Source of the DNA: Crocinitomicaceae bacterium
GTDB taxonomy: Bacteria; Bacteroidota; Bacteroidia; Flavobacteriales_D; Crocinitomicaceae
Direction: 5' to 3'
DNA: 64,000 bases
Assembly (NCBI GenBank): GCA_023957475.1
Contig: JAMLHA010000007.1
Span: forward strand, 114,896-178,895
The notes under the pieces were generated by a model. That model saw only the letters and a program-made list of their open reading frames with translations, was not told where the DNA came from and did not search any database. Positions 55,478 to 63,086 of this stretch are shown in pieces; within the stretch, counting starts at the first letter, position 1, and the number at the start of each line of letters is the position of its first letter. Both the position numbers and the translations under genes were made by a program.

Positions 55478-56617
55478 CTACTTATTTAATTTCTCCAATT
55501 CTTCAATACGCTTTTGCTGAGCATCCAATTGTTTTTGTTGCTCAATTAAATGCAGTGTCAATTCTTCTACTTTCTCAAGTAAAACACGGTTCATTTCTCC
55601 TAATTGTATGCCATTTTCTTTTATAGTTTCAGCACTTGGAACATTGGGCAGGTGTCCGTTTTCTTTTATAAACGAAGCAACTTCTTTTAAAGGAGTTAAT
55701 TTATATTCGGGCGTAAATACATAATCAGGCCATGATTGGTCTAAATTTACAATCACTTCTCGGGTGCGAACTATTCCATCATTGCTTATTTGAAACAATG
55801 ATCGCTCATGGTTTTCAACTAAAAAAAGCACTTTGGATGCCTGACTTGGATGTGTGTAATTGGCTTTCAAATGAAATAGTTAGTATCCCATTGTGGTTGG
55901 ATCCGAGTTAATGGCTATCCTTTCTGTAAAGGTTGTGCCTCTAACATCCAAATTTACACGAGGTTCATTGGTGGCAATACCTACATTTACATCTTGACAA
56001 TGGCTGTAAATTTTATAAGGCCCATTAAACCAAATTGGTGCTACTGGGGCAACATTTGTACAATAAAAATCTATTTGAACAGGTGGTACATAAAAACCTC
56101 TTTGTACAAAATTTATCAAAGAATCCAATGGAAATATCTTTAAAGCACCGTTCGTGTTTGTCAACACCACATTTTTATTATTTAAAGTAGCTGGTAGTTC
56201 CAAATTTGGCATTTTAACAATACCATTAAACTTAGCCGAATTGTCTGAAACAAAATTATTAAAAACACGAGTGTTGTTCATTTTGGTTTGTCCCAAAAAA
56301 TTTACATTTTCTTCTACACGTAAATTTTTCTTAATGGTAACAGAATCCTTAACAATTAAAGAGGAATCTATTTTTGCAGTTCCGTTAACCTGCAATCGTG
56401 ATGATGGTGTTGTCGTTCCTATACCAACGTTTCCCGTAGGTGGAAGAGTATTGGTTTGGGCAGAAACGGTAAACAATGTAAAAAAGCAACCAATACTTAA
56501 TACAGTTTTTGTTGTTTTTACTAAAAATTCGCTTGGAATCGATTGGAAGTAGTGTTTTGTTTTCAAAAGAATAGTATTTATTATAACGAATTTACAAAAA
56601 ATAAATTGAAAAAACAA
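55478..56617 (-). pseudogene. Tail-fibre-like surface protein gene split by an in-frame TAA
   Basis: Two open segments (56617-55883 and 55879-55481) lie in the same frame, separated by one TAA at 55882-55880 and then CTA TTT CAT. Together they make one continuous protein of about 379 residues: signal-like segment, NVGIGTTTPSSRLQVNGTA, VNLDVRGTTFTERIAIN, then PDYVFTPEYKLTPLKEV, HLPNVPSAETIKENG, LGEMNRVLLEKVEEL and a C-terminal coiled coil. This is the standard layout of Bacteroidota tail-fibre/S74-like surface proteins. The first segment also lacks any in-frame ATG before the signal peptide; TTG at 56566 is the best start. A nonsense mutation, a sequencing error or readthrough are the options. 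Confidence 0.8.
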
Positions 56618-56725
56618 AAAAAATGATGGAAAAAATTTGGCAAACCCATTTGAAAAATTGAAATCTGTTTGTTATTCAAAGTAAATAGCGTGTCTTCTAT
56701 GTTGTTTTTTCTGATTAGTATTTTT

Positions 56726-56800
56726 ACAAAGGCGTCACACGGCGCTCTGTTCTGTTGTGTAGAATCAATTTATACAAAGGTTTCGTCTCTACGAGACTAA
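56726..56800. repeat. Two more ACAAAG-plus-hairpin repeat units
   Basis: ACAAAG at 56726 precedes a GCGTCACACGGCGC hairpin, and ACAAAG at 56774 precedes GTCTCTACGAGAC. They match the design of the units at 51371-51583 and lie at the other end of the 51.6-56.6 kb gene group. Confidence 0.65.
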
Positions 56801-56970
56801 AAAGAACCCAAAAAGAATAATGATTAACACATTGTGTATTTGTTGACGTATGGAGATATAAAACAACAACATAAACATATTATAATCAACAACATAATGT
56901 TATTTTTAAAAATAGCAAAGATTACCAACTTTTGTTGGTGAGGAAAGACAATAATCAGGGGGTAGATGGA

Positions 56971-57069
56971 GAGGAGAAAGTAGGTAGCAAAGCTACCTGC
57001 TTTCTCCTCCTAAAATCAATAAACACAGTCATTCCGATAAAAACCGCTAAGGTTTTTGAGGAATCTCTT
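56971..57069. repeat. Long hairpin plus GTCATTCC...GAGGAATCTC element
   Basis: At 56973-57009, AGGAGAAAGTAGGTAGC pairs with GCTACCTGCTTTCTCCT around AAA, one mismatch. Directly after it, 57027-57066 runs from GTCATTCCG through AAAACC-gctaa-GGTTTT to GAGGAATCTC. The pairing of a hairpin with a GTCATT... element mirrors the palindromic repeat at 3302-3430. Nothing coding is seen in the 56618-57158 interval. Confidence 0.65.
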
Positions 57070-57158
57070 ATTCTTTTAATACAATTGCTTTTTATCTAAA
57101 TGCTCAACGAGTTAATGATTAACGTTTCTATATAGTTAAAAAATGTCATGTAGTAAGC

Positions 57159-58121
57159 TTATTCTTTTACAAATTTTATGCTTTTTCCTTCAATTGTTTG
57201 AATAAAGTAAACACCATTGGCTAATGCTGCAAATGACACTGTGTTTGAGCCTGTGTTTAATTCTCCTTGCATTACAATTGCCCCAACTGTGGTGTAAATT
57301 TTGAATTGTGTAGTGGATTTTGAATAAATTTGAACCCAATCAGTTACTGGATTTGGATAAATTGAAAAAGCAAAATTGATTGACTCCAATCCAGCATCAT
57401 CAGAGGTGTTGATTATTCCAACAGCATCTAAATCAAAACCTCCAGATTCAAATGGAGTAGGATGGAGGTTGTTTACGATTGTTCCCTGACTGTCATACGT
57501 GGCATAAAGGGGATCTATACTGCCAATTACATCGACAATTCGGACATGCGTTATGTGATTGATGTCAATACCTGTTGAATCTTTTATGTCTTCTAAATCA
57601 AAAGGCGTGCCAAAACCAACTCTGTATTTACCTGCAAAATTATGGATATAGCGACAATCAACAGTGCCAAAACCGCCAATTTGTGTAGTTGTTTGCACTT
57701 CAGAAATAGCAGGAAAACGAACAAATTTTGTGCCGTTGCTACTTACTTCTACAAAACCGATTTCAAGGAACTCATCGTTTAATCCATTTTCAAATACAGC
57801 AAAATCAGGCCCTGCTCCGTTTGCAATTGGAATATCAAAAGTCAATGTAGCTGTGCCACCATCTCCAATTGAAACAACTGAGGTAGTTACTCCAGAAGCT
57901 GGGCCAATAGCATTGTTTTCCACACCAAATGATGCATAACCTAAACTTTGGTTTTCGACATTCATGTATCCTCTTTGGACAGTACAATTTGTTGCCCAAC
58001 CAATAAATATCGAGCTGTCTTTGTGTATAGCTGTACTTCCAGGTTGACCAGCAGGTGGTGGATAGCTTTGTGCACCAACATAAATAGGAAAAACAAGTAA
58101 AATGGATAAAATCTTATTCAT
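57159..58121 (-). CDS. T9SS-exported surface protein of the B12 operon
   Basis: 320 residues with signal peptide (MNKILSILLVFPIYVGAQ). The mature part of about 220 residues is beta-rich: IGWATNCTVQRGYMNV, VVSIGDGGTATLTFDIPI, DFAVFENGLNDEFLEIGFVE, HVRIVDVIGSIDP and GGFDLDAVGIIN. From about 245 a type A sorting domain follows (SIYPNPVTDWVQIYS). It is the last gene of the riboswitch-controlled operon and overlaps the BtuG-like gene by eight bases. I know no biochemical function for the family; by position it is a candidate surface cobalamin- or corrinoid-binding protein, which is inference. Confidence 0.82.
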   Translation of the reverse strand: MNKILSILLVFPIYVGAQSYPPPAGQPGSTAIHKDSSIFIGWATNCTVQRGYMNVENQSLGYASFGVENNAIGPASGVTTSVVSIGDGGTATLTFDIPIANGAGPDFAVFENGLNDEFLEIGFVEVSSNGTKFVRFPAISEVQTTTQIGGFGTVDCRYIHNFAGKYRVGFGTPFDLEDIKDSTGIDINHITHVRIVDVIGSIDPLYATYDSQGTIVNNLHPTPFESGGFDLDAVGIINTSDDAGLESINFAFSIYPNPVTDWVQIYSKSTTQFKIYTTVGAIVMQGELNTGSNTVSFAALANGVYFIQTIEGKSIKFVKE

Positions 58122-59169
58122 AAATCAAAGTTTTTGAAGGGTTTAAACGAATTTGATAATTTTTTACAGGTACTCCGTTTGAAGTAAAAACACGGACATA
58201 ACCTGAGTTGACATACGACATAGCATCGAAACAATAGATTTGATTTCTATGAGCGTCGTATTGCGCACCATAAAATGTAGTAAAGAGACTTGCATCAATA
58301 AAATTTGAATTGACAATGCTCTTGGTTGTCGGGTTGAATAGTTGAATGGCTGCTTGATTGCTTTCTGTTAAGGTGTAAATCATAATATTTGAACCTACTT
58401 TGGTCATTAAGTTTACTGGCCAATTGAAAACAGTATCGATTTCCAATGTTGGTTTGACTTTTACCAATTGCGTAGCAACCGTATTTAATCCTGTTTGTAC
58501 AACGATGTATAGATTTCCAGCATTGTCTGAAGTAATTCGATAAGGATTCTTTCCTACAACAATTTTTTGTGTTTCAACCAATGATATAGGGTCGATAACA
58601 GATATGGTAGAGTCAACATTTGGATAGCTTAGTCCACCTGAATTTACCGTATAAATTTTGTTGTTTGCAACGTGAATTTCATTGGGATTTGCACCTACTT
58701 TAATGCGTTGAGTAATGGTCAGTGAAGTAGTGTCTAATACATCTACATAACCGTCAAAACAACTGATAAATGCTTTACCATTGGTAAATGCTACAAAACG
58801 AGGTTGTTTGGGGGTTCCTCCATCAACCATGTTGATTTGTTTTAATGAATTTCCATTTTTTGCATCCAATATTTCAAGAGTGCTTGATGTCGTTACAACA
58901 ACATAAATTTTATTTCCATACCTTCCAATGTCGTTGCCTGTATCACCCAATTGGCGGTCTGTTTTTTGTTCAAATACTTCATTGTTGATCAATCCAGTTG
59001 AAAAATCTATCCAACTTAACGATGAATTGTTTTGTTGAAACAACCCTTCATTTACCACCAATAAGCCGTTTTTAAAGTAATCAACGGGGGTGTTGACACC
59101 GTCATTGTGCTTGTCTTTTTTACAAGATACCACAAGCAAACAAATAATGACTAGTTTATATAAATTCAT
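58114..59169 (-). CDS. btuG: BtuG-like beta-propeller lipoprotein (YncE/DUF5074 type)
   Basis: 351 residues from the ATG at 59169 (MNLYKLVIICLLVVSCKK), a lipoprotein with lipobox VVSC. The mature part is a seven-bladed propeller of the YncE type, with blade sequences such as AFISCFDGYVDVLDTTSLTI, KVGANPNEIHVANNKIYTVN and VVGKNPYRITSDNAGNLYIV. In Bacteroides the equivalent lipoprotein BtuG binds cobalamin extremely tightly and caps the receptor BtuB. The same pairing exists here: this gene overlaps the TonB receptor gene and lies behind a cobalamin riboswitch. The function is assigned from fold plus context. Confidence 0.8.
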   Translation of the reverse strand: MNLYKLVIICLLVVSCKKDKHNDGVNTPVDYFKNGLLVVNEGLFQQNNSSLSWIDFSTGLINNEVFEQKTDRQLGDTGNDIGRYGNKIYVVVTTSSTLEILDAKNGNSLKQINMVDGGTPKQPRFVAFTNGKAFISCFDGYVDVLDTTSLTITQRIKVGANPNEIHVANNKIYTVNSGGLSYPNVDSTISVIDPISLVETQKIVVGKNPYRITSDNAGNLYIVVQTGLNTVATQLVKVKPTLEIDTVFNWPVNLMTKVGSNIMIYTLTESNQAAIQLFNPTTKSIVNSNFIDASLFTTFYGAQYDAHRNQIYCFDAMSYVNSGYVRVFTSNGVPVKNYQIRLNPSKTLIYE

Positions 59170-61120
59170 AGACAAATGTAAATAAGTAATGACGTCCTGG
59201 CATAATAAAACTTTTTACGTATGCATAAGAAGCGTCTGAAATGTTCTTTATTGTAAACTGAAACCGTACACTGTTGTGTTTATCAATGTTGAATTTACTG
59301 AATAAGGTTAAGTCAGAAATCCAAAAACCATCGATGCGATTAGCGGGAATATTTTGGTTTAAAGCATACCTTTCGGATGAATAAAAATTGGAATATCGAA
59401 TCCCAATTCCCCTGTAACTAATTGAAAAATCACCATTTACTATATGAAGAGGATTGTAAGCTACTTGTTGTTTGTAGCTTGGGCTATTTTTATCGCTCAA
59501 ATCCAATGATTGTTGAAATGTATAATTGGCAGTTAGTTGCGTTGACCAATGTTTTCCAAAAGACCAACTAAAGGATAAGATAGCATCGGCACCTTTAACT
59601 TCGTTTTTACCAATGTTTTGGATTGACCAAACAAATAAGTTTTTGGTTGGAATGGCTAAAATTAAGTTATCTACATGTTGGTAATATCCACTTGCTTGAA
59701 GCCCAAGATAAATGTTGTTTTTATCAACAATTGTGTACGATGTAGTGAGATTGATTTGATGTGCATCTTCGGGTTTTAGGTTGTTATTTCCAATATTGTT
59801 GTAGTACAACTCACTAAAATTGGGCATTCTAAATGAATTTCTATAAAATGCAATCAATGAAATGTTTTTATGAACGTGATAACGAACTTCTACAAATGGA
59901 TTAACCCTTGTTCTGTTGGGTGCTTTTTCACCATTTCTATTAATTTCAGCGATGTTTTGAAGTCCAATTTGAGCTACTGCATTCCATTTTTTAGCATGAA
60001 AAGATGTTTTTGCAAAAGAAAGGAAGTGAAAACGTGCTGGAGATGCATTTAACGATTCAACGGAGTGGAGATTGCTAATGATTTCTTGAACTCCTGTGTT
60101 AAATTGAAAGTATTTTCCCAAAGGAATCCCCATAGAAAAACCTGCGTCGTGTGATTTGTTTCGATAAGATGCAATCAATTCTCCAGTGATATTCAAATAA
60201 TCTGGATCGTTGTAATGCAAGCTATCATTCATAAATGAGTAGTAAAAACGATAACCAATGGCTTTTACTTTTCCATTGTAATCGGCTTTGATTTGCAGAT
60301 TGGTAGTGTTTAACCGTTGTTTTGCCAAATCGTTGTATAAAACCACTGCTCCTGGAACTCCTTGATGAGTTTCAGAATATTGGATTTGAAAATTGATTGT
60401 GTGGTTTTTGACTGGTTGATAAGACAAATTGAATCCACTGTTTATATCTGTAAAATCATTATTCTTTCGAATACCAGAAAGTTGAGTTTTGTAATTCATG
60501 TACTTAAATGGGTATTCTCCATTAGCACTTCTGTATTTGAAATAAATCCCACCAAATAATTTTTCTTTCCCAGTTTTTCCAATATAGGTGTAATCGTTTT
60601 GACCGAAAGAACCAAATTTTGTAATAAGTTTTTGTTGAAAAGGTATTGTAGGTGCTTTTGCTTGAAAGGATTCCAAAACAATGGCATTTCCACTCAATTG
60701 TGCAATCGTCGGAATTTTTAATTCAGACGTTCCACCACGTTGAACGACAATTGATTCGATATTATCCAATTGAACTTGCCCCATATTTATTTGTCCCGTT
60801 TGCGCATTGGTTTGTGAAAAACCATCTACAACAAAGCTTGTGTGTTGACCGCTTAATCCGCGAATAGAAACCGTTTTTAATCCACCCAATCCACCATAAG
60901 ATTTCACATTGACTCCAGGAAGTTTTTTTAACAATTCACCCAAATCATCTGGTTGTAAAGCTTCGATGTCTTTTCGAGAAATGTAAACGTTGATGGAATC
61001 AACATAATACTTGTTTAATTTGGTAGCAATGATGTTCAGCTCTTCCAATTGTTTTTCATCCTGACTAAATGCAGAATAGGAAACAATCCAGAAAACCAAT
61101 GCTACCAAATAATACTTCAT
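59156..61120 (-). CDS. btuB: TonB-dependent receptor, predicted cobalamin transporter
   Basis: 654 residues, normal for BtuB-like receptors. Signal peptide WIVSYSAFSQ; a plug domain of about 130 residues with LLKKLPGVNVKSYGGLGGLK, VSIRGLSGQHTSFVVDG and IESIVVQRGGTSEL; then a 22-strand barrel ending in the aromatic YLFTFVYEFI required for outer-membrane insertion. No carboxypeptidase-like N-terminal extension, so it is not a SusC-type protein. Ligand assignment to vitamin B12 comes from the riboswitch and the BtuG-like neighbour. Five bases separate it from the DUF4465 gene before it. Confidence 0.9.
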   Translation of the reverse strand: MKYYLVALVFWIVSYSAFSQDEKQLEELNIIATKLNKYYVDSINVYISRKDIEALQPDDLGELLKKLPGVNVKSYGGLGGLKTVSIRGLSGQHTSFVVDGFSQTNAQTGQINMGQVQLDNIESIVVQRGGTSELKIPTIAQLSGNAIVLESFQAKAPTIPFQQKLITKFGSFGQNDYTYIGKTGKEKLFGGIYFKYRSANGEYPFKYMNYKTQLSGIRKNNDFTDINSGFNLSYQPVKNHTINFQIQYSETHQGVPGAVVLYNDLAKQRLNTTNLQIKADYNGKVKAIGYRFYYSFMNDSLHYNDPDYLNITGELIASYRNKSHDAGFSMGIPLGKYFQFNTGVQEIISNLHSVESLNASPARFHFLSFAKTSFHAKKWNAVAQIGLQNIAEINRNGEKAPNRTRVNPFVEVRYHVHKNISLIAFYRNSFRMPNFSELYYNNIGNNNLKPEDAHQINLTTSYTIVDKNNIYLGLQASGYYQHVDNLILAIPTKNLFVWSIQNIGKNEVKGADAILSFSWSFGKHWSTQLTANYTFQQSLDLSDKNSPSYKQQVAYNPLHIVNGDFSISYRGIGIRYSNFYSSERYALNQNIPANRIDGFWISDLTLFSKFNIDKHNSVRFQFTIKNISDASYAYVKSFIMPGRHYLFTFVYEFI

Positions 61121-61125
61121 TTCAT

Positions 61126-62097
61126 TTATTTAATAACAACTTTTTGGATGGATTTTCCAGAATTGTTACTCATAGAAACATAATAAACACCTGTAGGTAA
61201 TTCACTAACAGTTAAAGTTGTTTTACCATTAGAAGAAGTTGATTTCACTACTTGTCCAACAGCGTTTATTAAATCAATTGAAGTTGGTTCGTTTGTTACG
61301 ATCGTTAAGATAGAATTGGCTGGATTAGGATAAATGCTAACAGATGAAATGGTGTTGCTTTGAACACTTGCGTCATTTGGTGCAGTTACCAAGTTATCCA
61401 ATGCAAAATAGGCTGGCGTATTCATTCCATAAGTACCTACATCAGAAGATGATAATTTGAATGTCAACTTTTTTGCAACAATATCATTCATTTCTATCTT
61501 TTTCCACGTATTGACAATATAATCATCTGCATCGTTTGAAAAACGGAAATCGGCTAAATAGAACTCAACTGTGTCACCAACTAAATTATCAGTTTCATCC
61601 AAAGGGATAATTTGTAATTTAAACCAATCATTTCCATTTGTGCCGTCTGGATTGCCATTAGCATCATTTGGTGAACCAAATTGTTTAGCATAAGTATCAC
61701 CATCTTTCATAGATAAAGCAGCGTAAGTGGTATTTGTGGCCATTAAGCTTTTTACTTTTCGAGGTGTTGAAAAAGTAATTTCACCACTAAAACTTACGGC
61801 ATATTTTGTCGAACCATTTGCTCCACCATTAGCATAAGAGGCGTATTGATTAGTATAACCAGCTGTGGTAATGTCTTGTACTTTGGAAATAGCAAAACCA
61901 CTTTCCATATAACCATAGGTTGTGTTATAGTTATTAGAAAGAGTATAATTTCCAATAACAATGTTGCCAGCTCCATCAGCACCGTTGTAATAGTCATTTG
62001 TACCTAAATCATAGGATTCAAATGTTAACGTGTCATTTTGTGAAAAAATGGAAGTTGTTGCAAATAACGCAACTGCGAAAAAATAAACTTTCTTCAT
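61126..62097 (-). CDS. DUF4465-type T9SS-exported protein, first gene of the B12 operon
   Basis: 323 residues with signal peptide (FFAVALFATTSIFSQ). Residues about 20-240 match DUF4465: LTFESYDLGTNDYYNG, ESGFAISKVQD, YAVSFSGEITFSTPRKVKSL, GNDWFKLQIIPLDE, VEFYLADFRFSND and AYFALDNLVT, a jelly-roll fold. The last 70 residues are a type A sorting domain (VSIYPNPANSILTIVTN). DUF4465 proteins recur in B12-riboswitch loci of Bacteroidota, and a surface cobalamin-binding protein called BtuH has been described from Bacteroides; whether this is its equivalent needs checking. Being first after the riboswitch, it is probably the most strongly expressed gene. Confidence 0.88.
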   Translation of the reverse strand: MKKVYFFAVALFATTSIFSQNDTLTFESYDLGTNDYYNGADGAGNIVIGNYTLSNNYNTTYGYMESGFAISKVQDITTAGYTNQYASYANGGANGSTKYAVSFSGEITFSTPRKVKSLMATNTTYAALSMKDGDTYAKQFGSPNDANGNPDGTNGNDWFKLQIIPLDETDNLVGDTVEFYLADFRFSNDADDYIVNTWKKIEMNDIVAKKLTFKLSSSDVGTYGMNTPAYFALDNLVTAPNDASVQSNTISSVSIYPNPANSILTIVTNEPTSIDLINAVGQVVKSTSSNGKTTLTVSELPTGVYYVSMSNNSGKSIQKVVIK

Positions 62098-62158
62098 GCT
62101 TTTAAATTTTTAAATAGTTAATAAAATAAAAGTGAAGAATCAGCTAAAAAAGGAAATT

Positions 62159-62185
62159 AAAACAATAACGGAAGAAAGTTATTGA
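62159..62185 (-). terminator. Riboswitch expression platform terminator
   Basis: On the minus strand CAATAAC and GTTATTG (7 bp) pair around an eight-base loop, followed by TTTT, between the cobalamin aptamer and the DUF4465 gene. It would end transcription when ligand is bound. Confidence 0.7.
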
Positions 62186-62370
62186 TTAACGCCCGACTTT
62201 AATCTGAAGCCTTCGTTAAATAAAACTTAAAGTAAAGTGTTCTGACTTGTGCTAACCAATTTCGCCTTCCCATTTATAAATAAACAGTGACCTATTGAAA
62301 TTGTACTTCAACACTTACAGCTGCAGTTACAGTTTTGGATTTTCACCAAATTCCTTCGCTAAAAGCTATA
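62186..62370 (-). promoter_or_regulatory. Cobalamin riboswitch
   Basis: The minus-strand leader of the DUF4465-btuB-btuG operon carries the conserved core: GGAATTTGGTGAAAATCC, then AAACTGTAACTGCAGCTGT with AAGTG, and downstream GCACAAGTCAGAACAC, which matches the B12-box region. Spacing between these blocks (about 90 bases with a peripheral stem-loop) is normal for cobalamin aptamers. A terminator hairpin follows. TACCTTTG at 62378-62371 (minus) may be the -7 box, which would start the transcript close to the aptamer. Confidence 0.88.
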
Positions 62371-62436
62371 CAAAGGTAATAAAAAATAGGAGAGGAGCAG
62401 CTATTATTTAATAAATCATGAAAAATTTTATGCTGA

Positions 62437-62469
62437 TTGATGGTATTTTGAAACAAAACCTTATATTTG
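62437..62469 (+). promoter_or_regulatory. Promoter of tRNA-His
   Basis: TTG at 62437-62439 and TATATTTG at 62462-62469 with a 22-base spacer; the tRNA begins 29 bases downstream. Confidence 0.5.
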
Positions 62470-62498
62470 CACTCGCATTTGGATAACAAATGATTTAT

Positions 62499-62573
<75 letters not shown>

Positions 62574-62576
62574 CAG

Positions 62577-62604
62577 AAGGGAAGTGAGAGCTTCCCTTTT
62601 TTAT
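62577..62604 (+). terminator. Terminator of tRNA-His
   Basis: AAGGGAAG and CTTCCCTT form an eight-base stem around a six-base loop, followed by T residues. Confidence 0.85.
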
Positions 62605-62654
62605 TTCAAACAATGTCCCGTCCTAACATAGCGTTACACTAAAAAAGTAATGTT

Positions 62655-63086
62655 ATGGAAAGTTTTGAGAACAAGTACGTTAAACGTACACAGAGGGATT
62701 ACAGCATGCCCTTTAAGTTAGCTGTTATTAAAGAAGTTCAATCAGGAGAGATTGGCATTAACGCTGCTATGCGTAAGTATGGTATTCAAGGTCGTGATAC
62801 TATTCGTACTTGGATAAGAAAATATAGTATATTTGATGATGATAACACATCAAAGTTAAATTCTATGAAGACTCCGCAACAACGCATAAAAGAGCTTGAG
62901 CAACAAGTACGTCGTTTAAAGCATGAGAAAGAGTTTTTAGAGGGGAAGCTTACTGAGACAGAAGACAAAGCCGCCATCCTAGACAAGGTAATTGAGTTAG
63001 CTGAAAAAGAATATTTAATTCCAATAAGAAAAAACTCCTTACCCGATCAGTCCAAAAAATTAGCAAAGAAAGGGAAAAACCAATAA
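62655..63086 (+). CDS. IS3-family transposase OrfA (helix-turn-helix and leucine zipper)
   Basis: 143 residues. The N-terminal domain has the transposase_8-type helix-turn-helix: YSMPFKLAVIKEVQSGEIG, then AAMRKYGIQGRDTIRTWIRK. A leucine zipper follows (RIKELEQQVRRLKHEKEFLE), which mediates oligomerisation and contact with OrfB. The frame continues past the slippery heptamer at 63029 and stops at 63086. OrfA alone acts as a regulator of transposition in this family; the frameshifted OrfAB is the transposase. Confidence 0.9.
   Translation: MESFENKYVKRTQRDYSMPFKLAVIKEVQSGEIGINAAMRKYGIQGRDTIRTWIRKYSIFDDDNTSKLNSMKTPQQRIKELEQQVRRLKHEKEFLEGKLTETEDKAAILDKVIELAEKEYLIPIRKNSLPDQSKKLAKKGKNQ
63029..63035 (+). 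promoter_or_regulatory. Programmed -1 ribosomal frameshift site (A AAA AAC)
   Basis: The heptamer A AAA AAC lies in the orfA frame exactly as X XXY YYZ (AGA AAA AAC = R-K-N). Slipping back one base enters the orfB frame, which is open from here through Q-K-I-S-K-E-R into NYLCGLVGINRQYYYR. Confidence 0.7.

Noticed and set aside
55880..55882. Recoding of TAA or selenocysteine-type readthrough
   Set aside because: TAA is not used for selenocysteine and no stimulatory element is visible; a nonsense mutation or sequence error is simpler.
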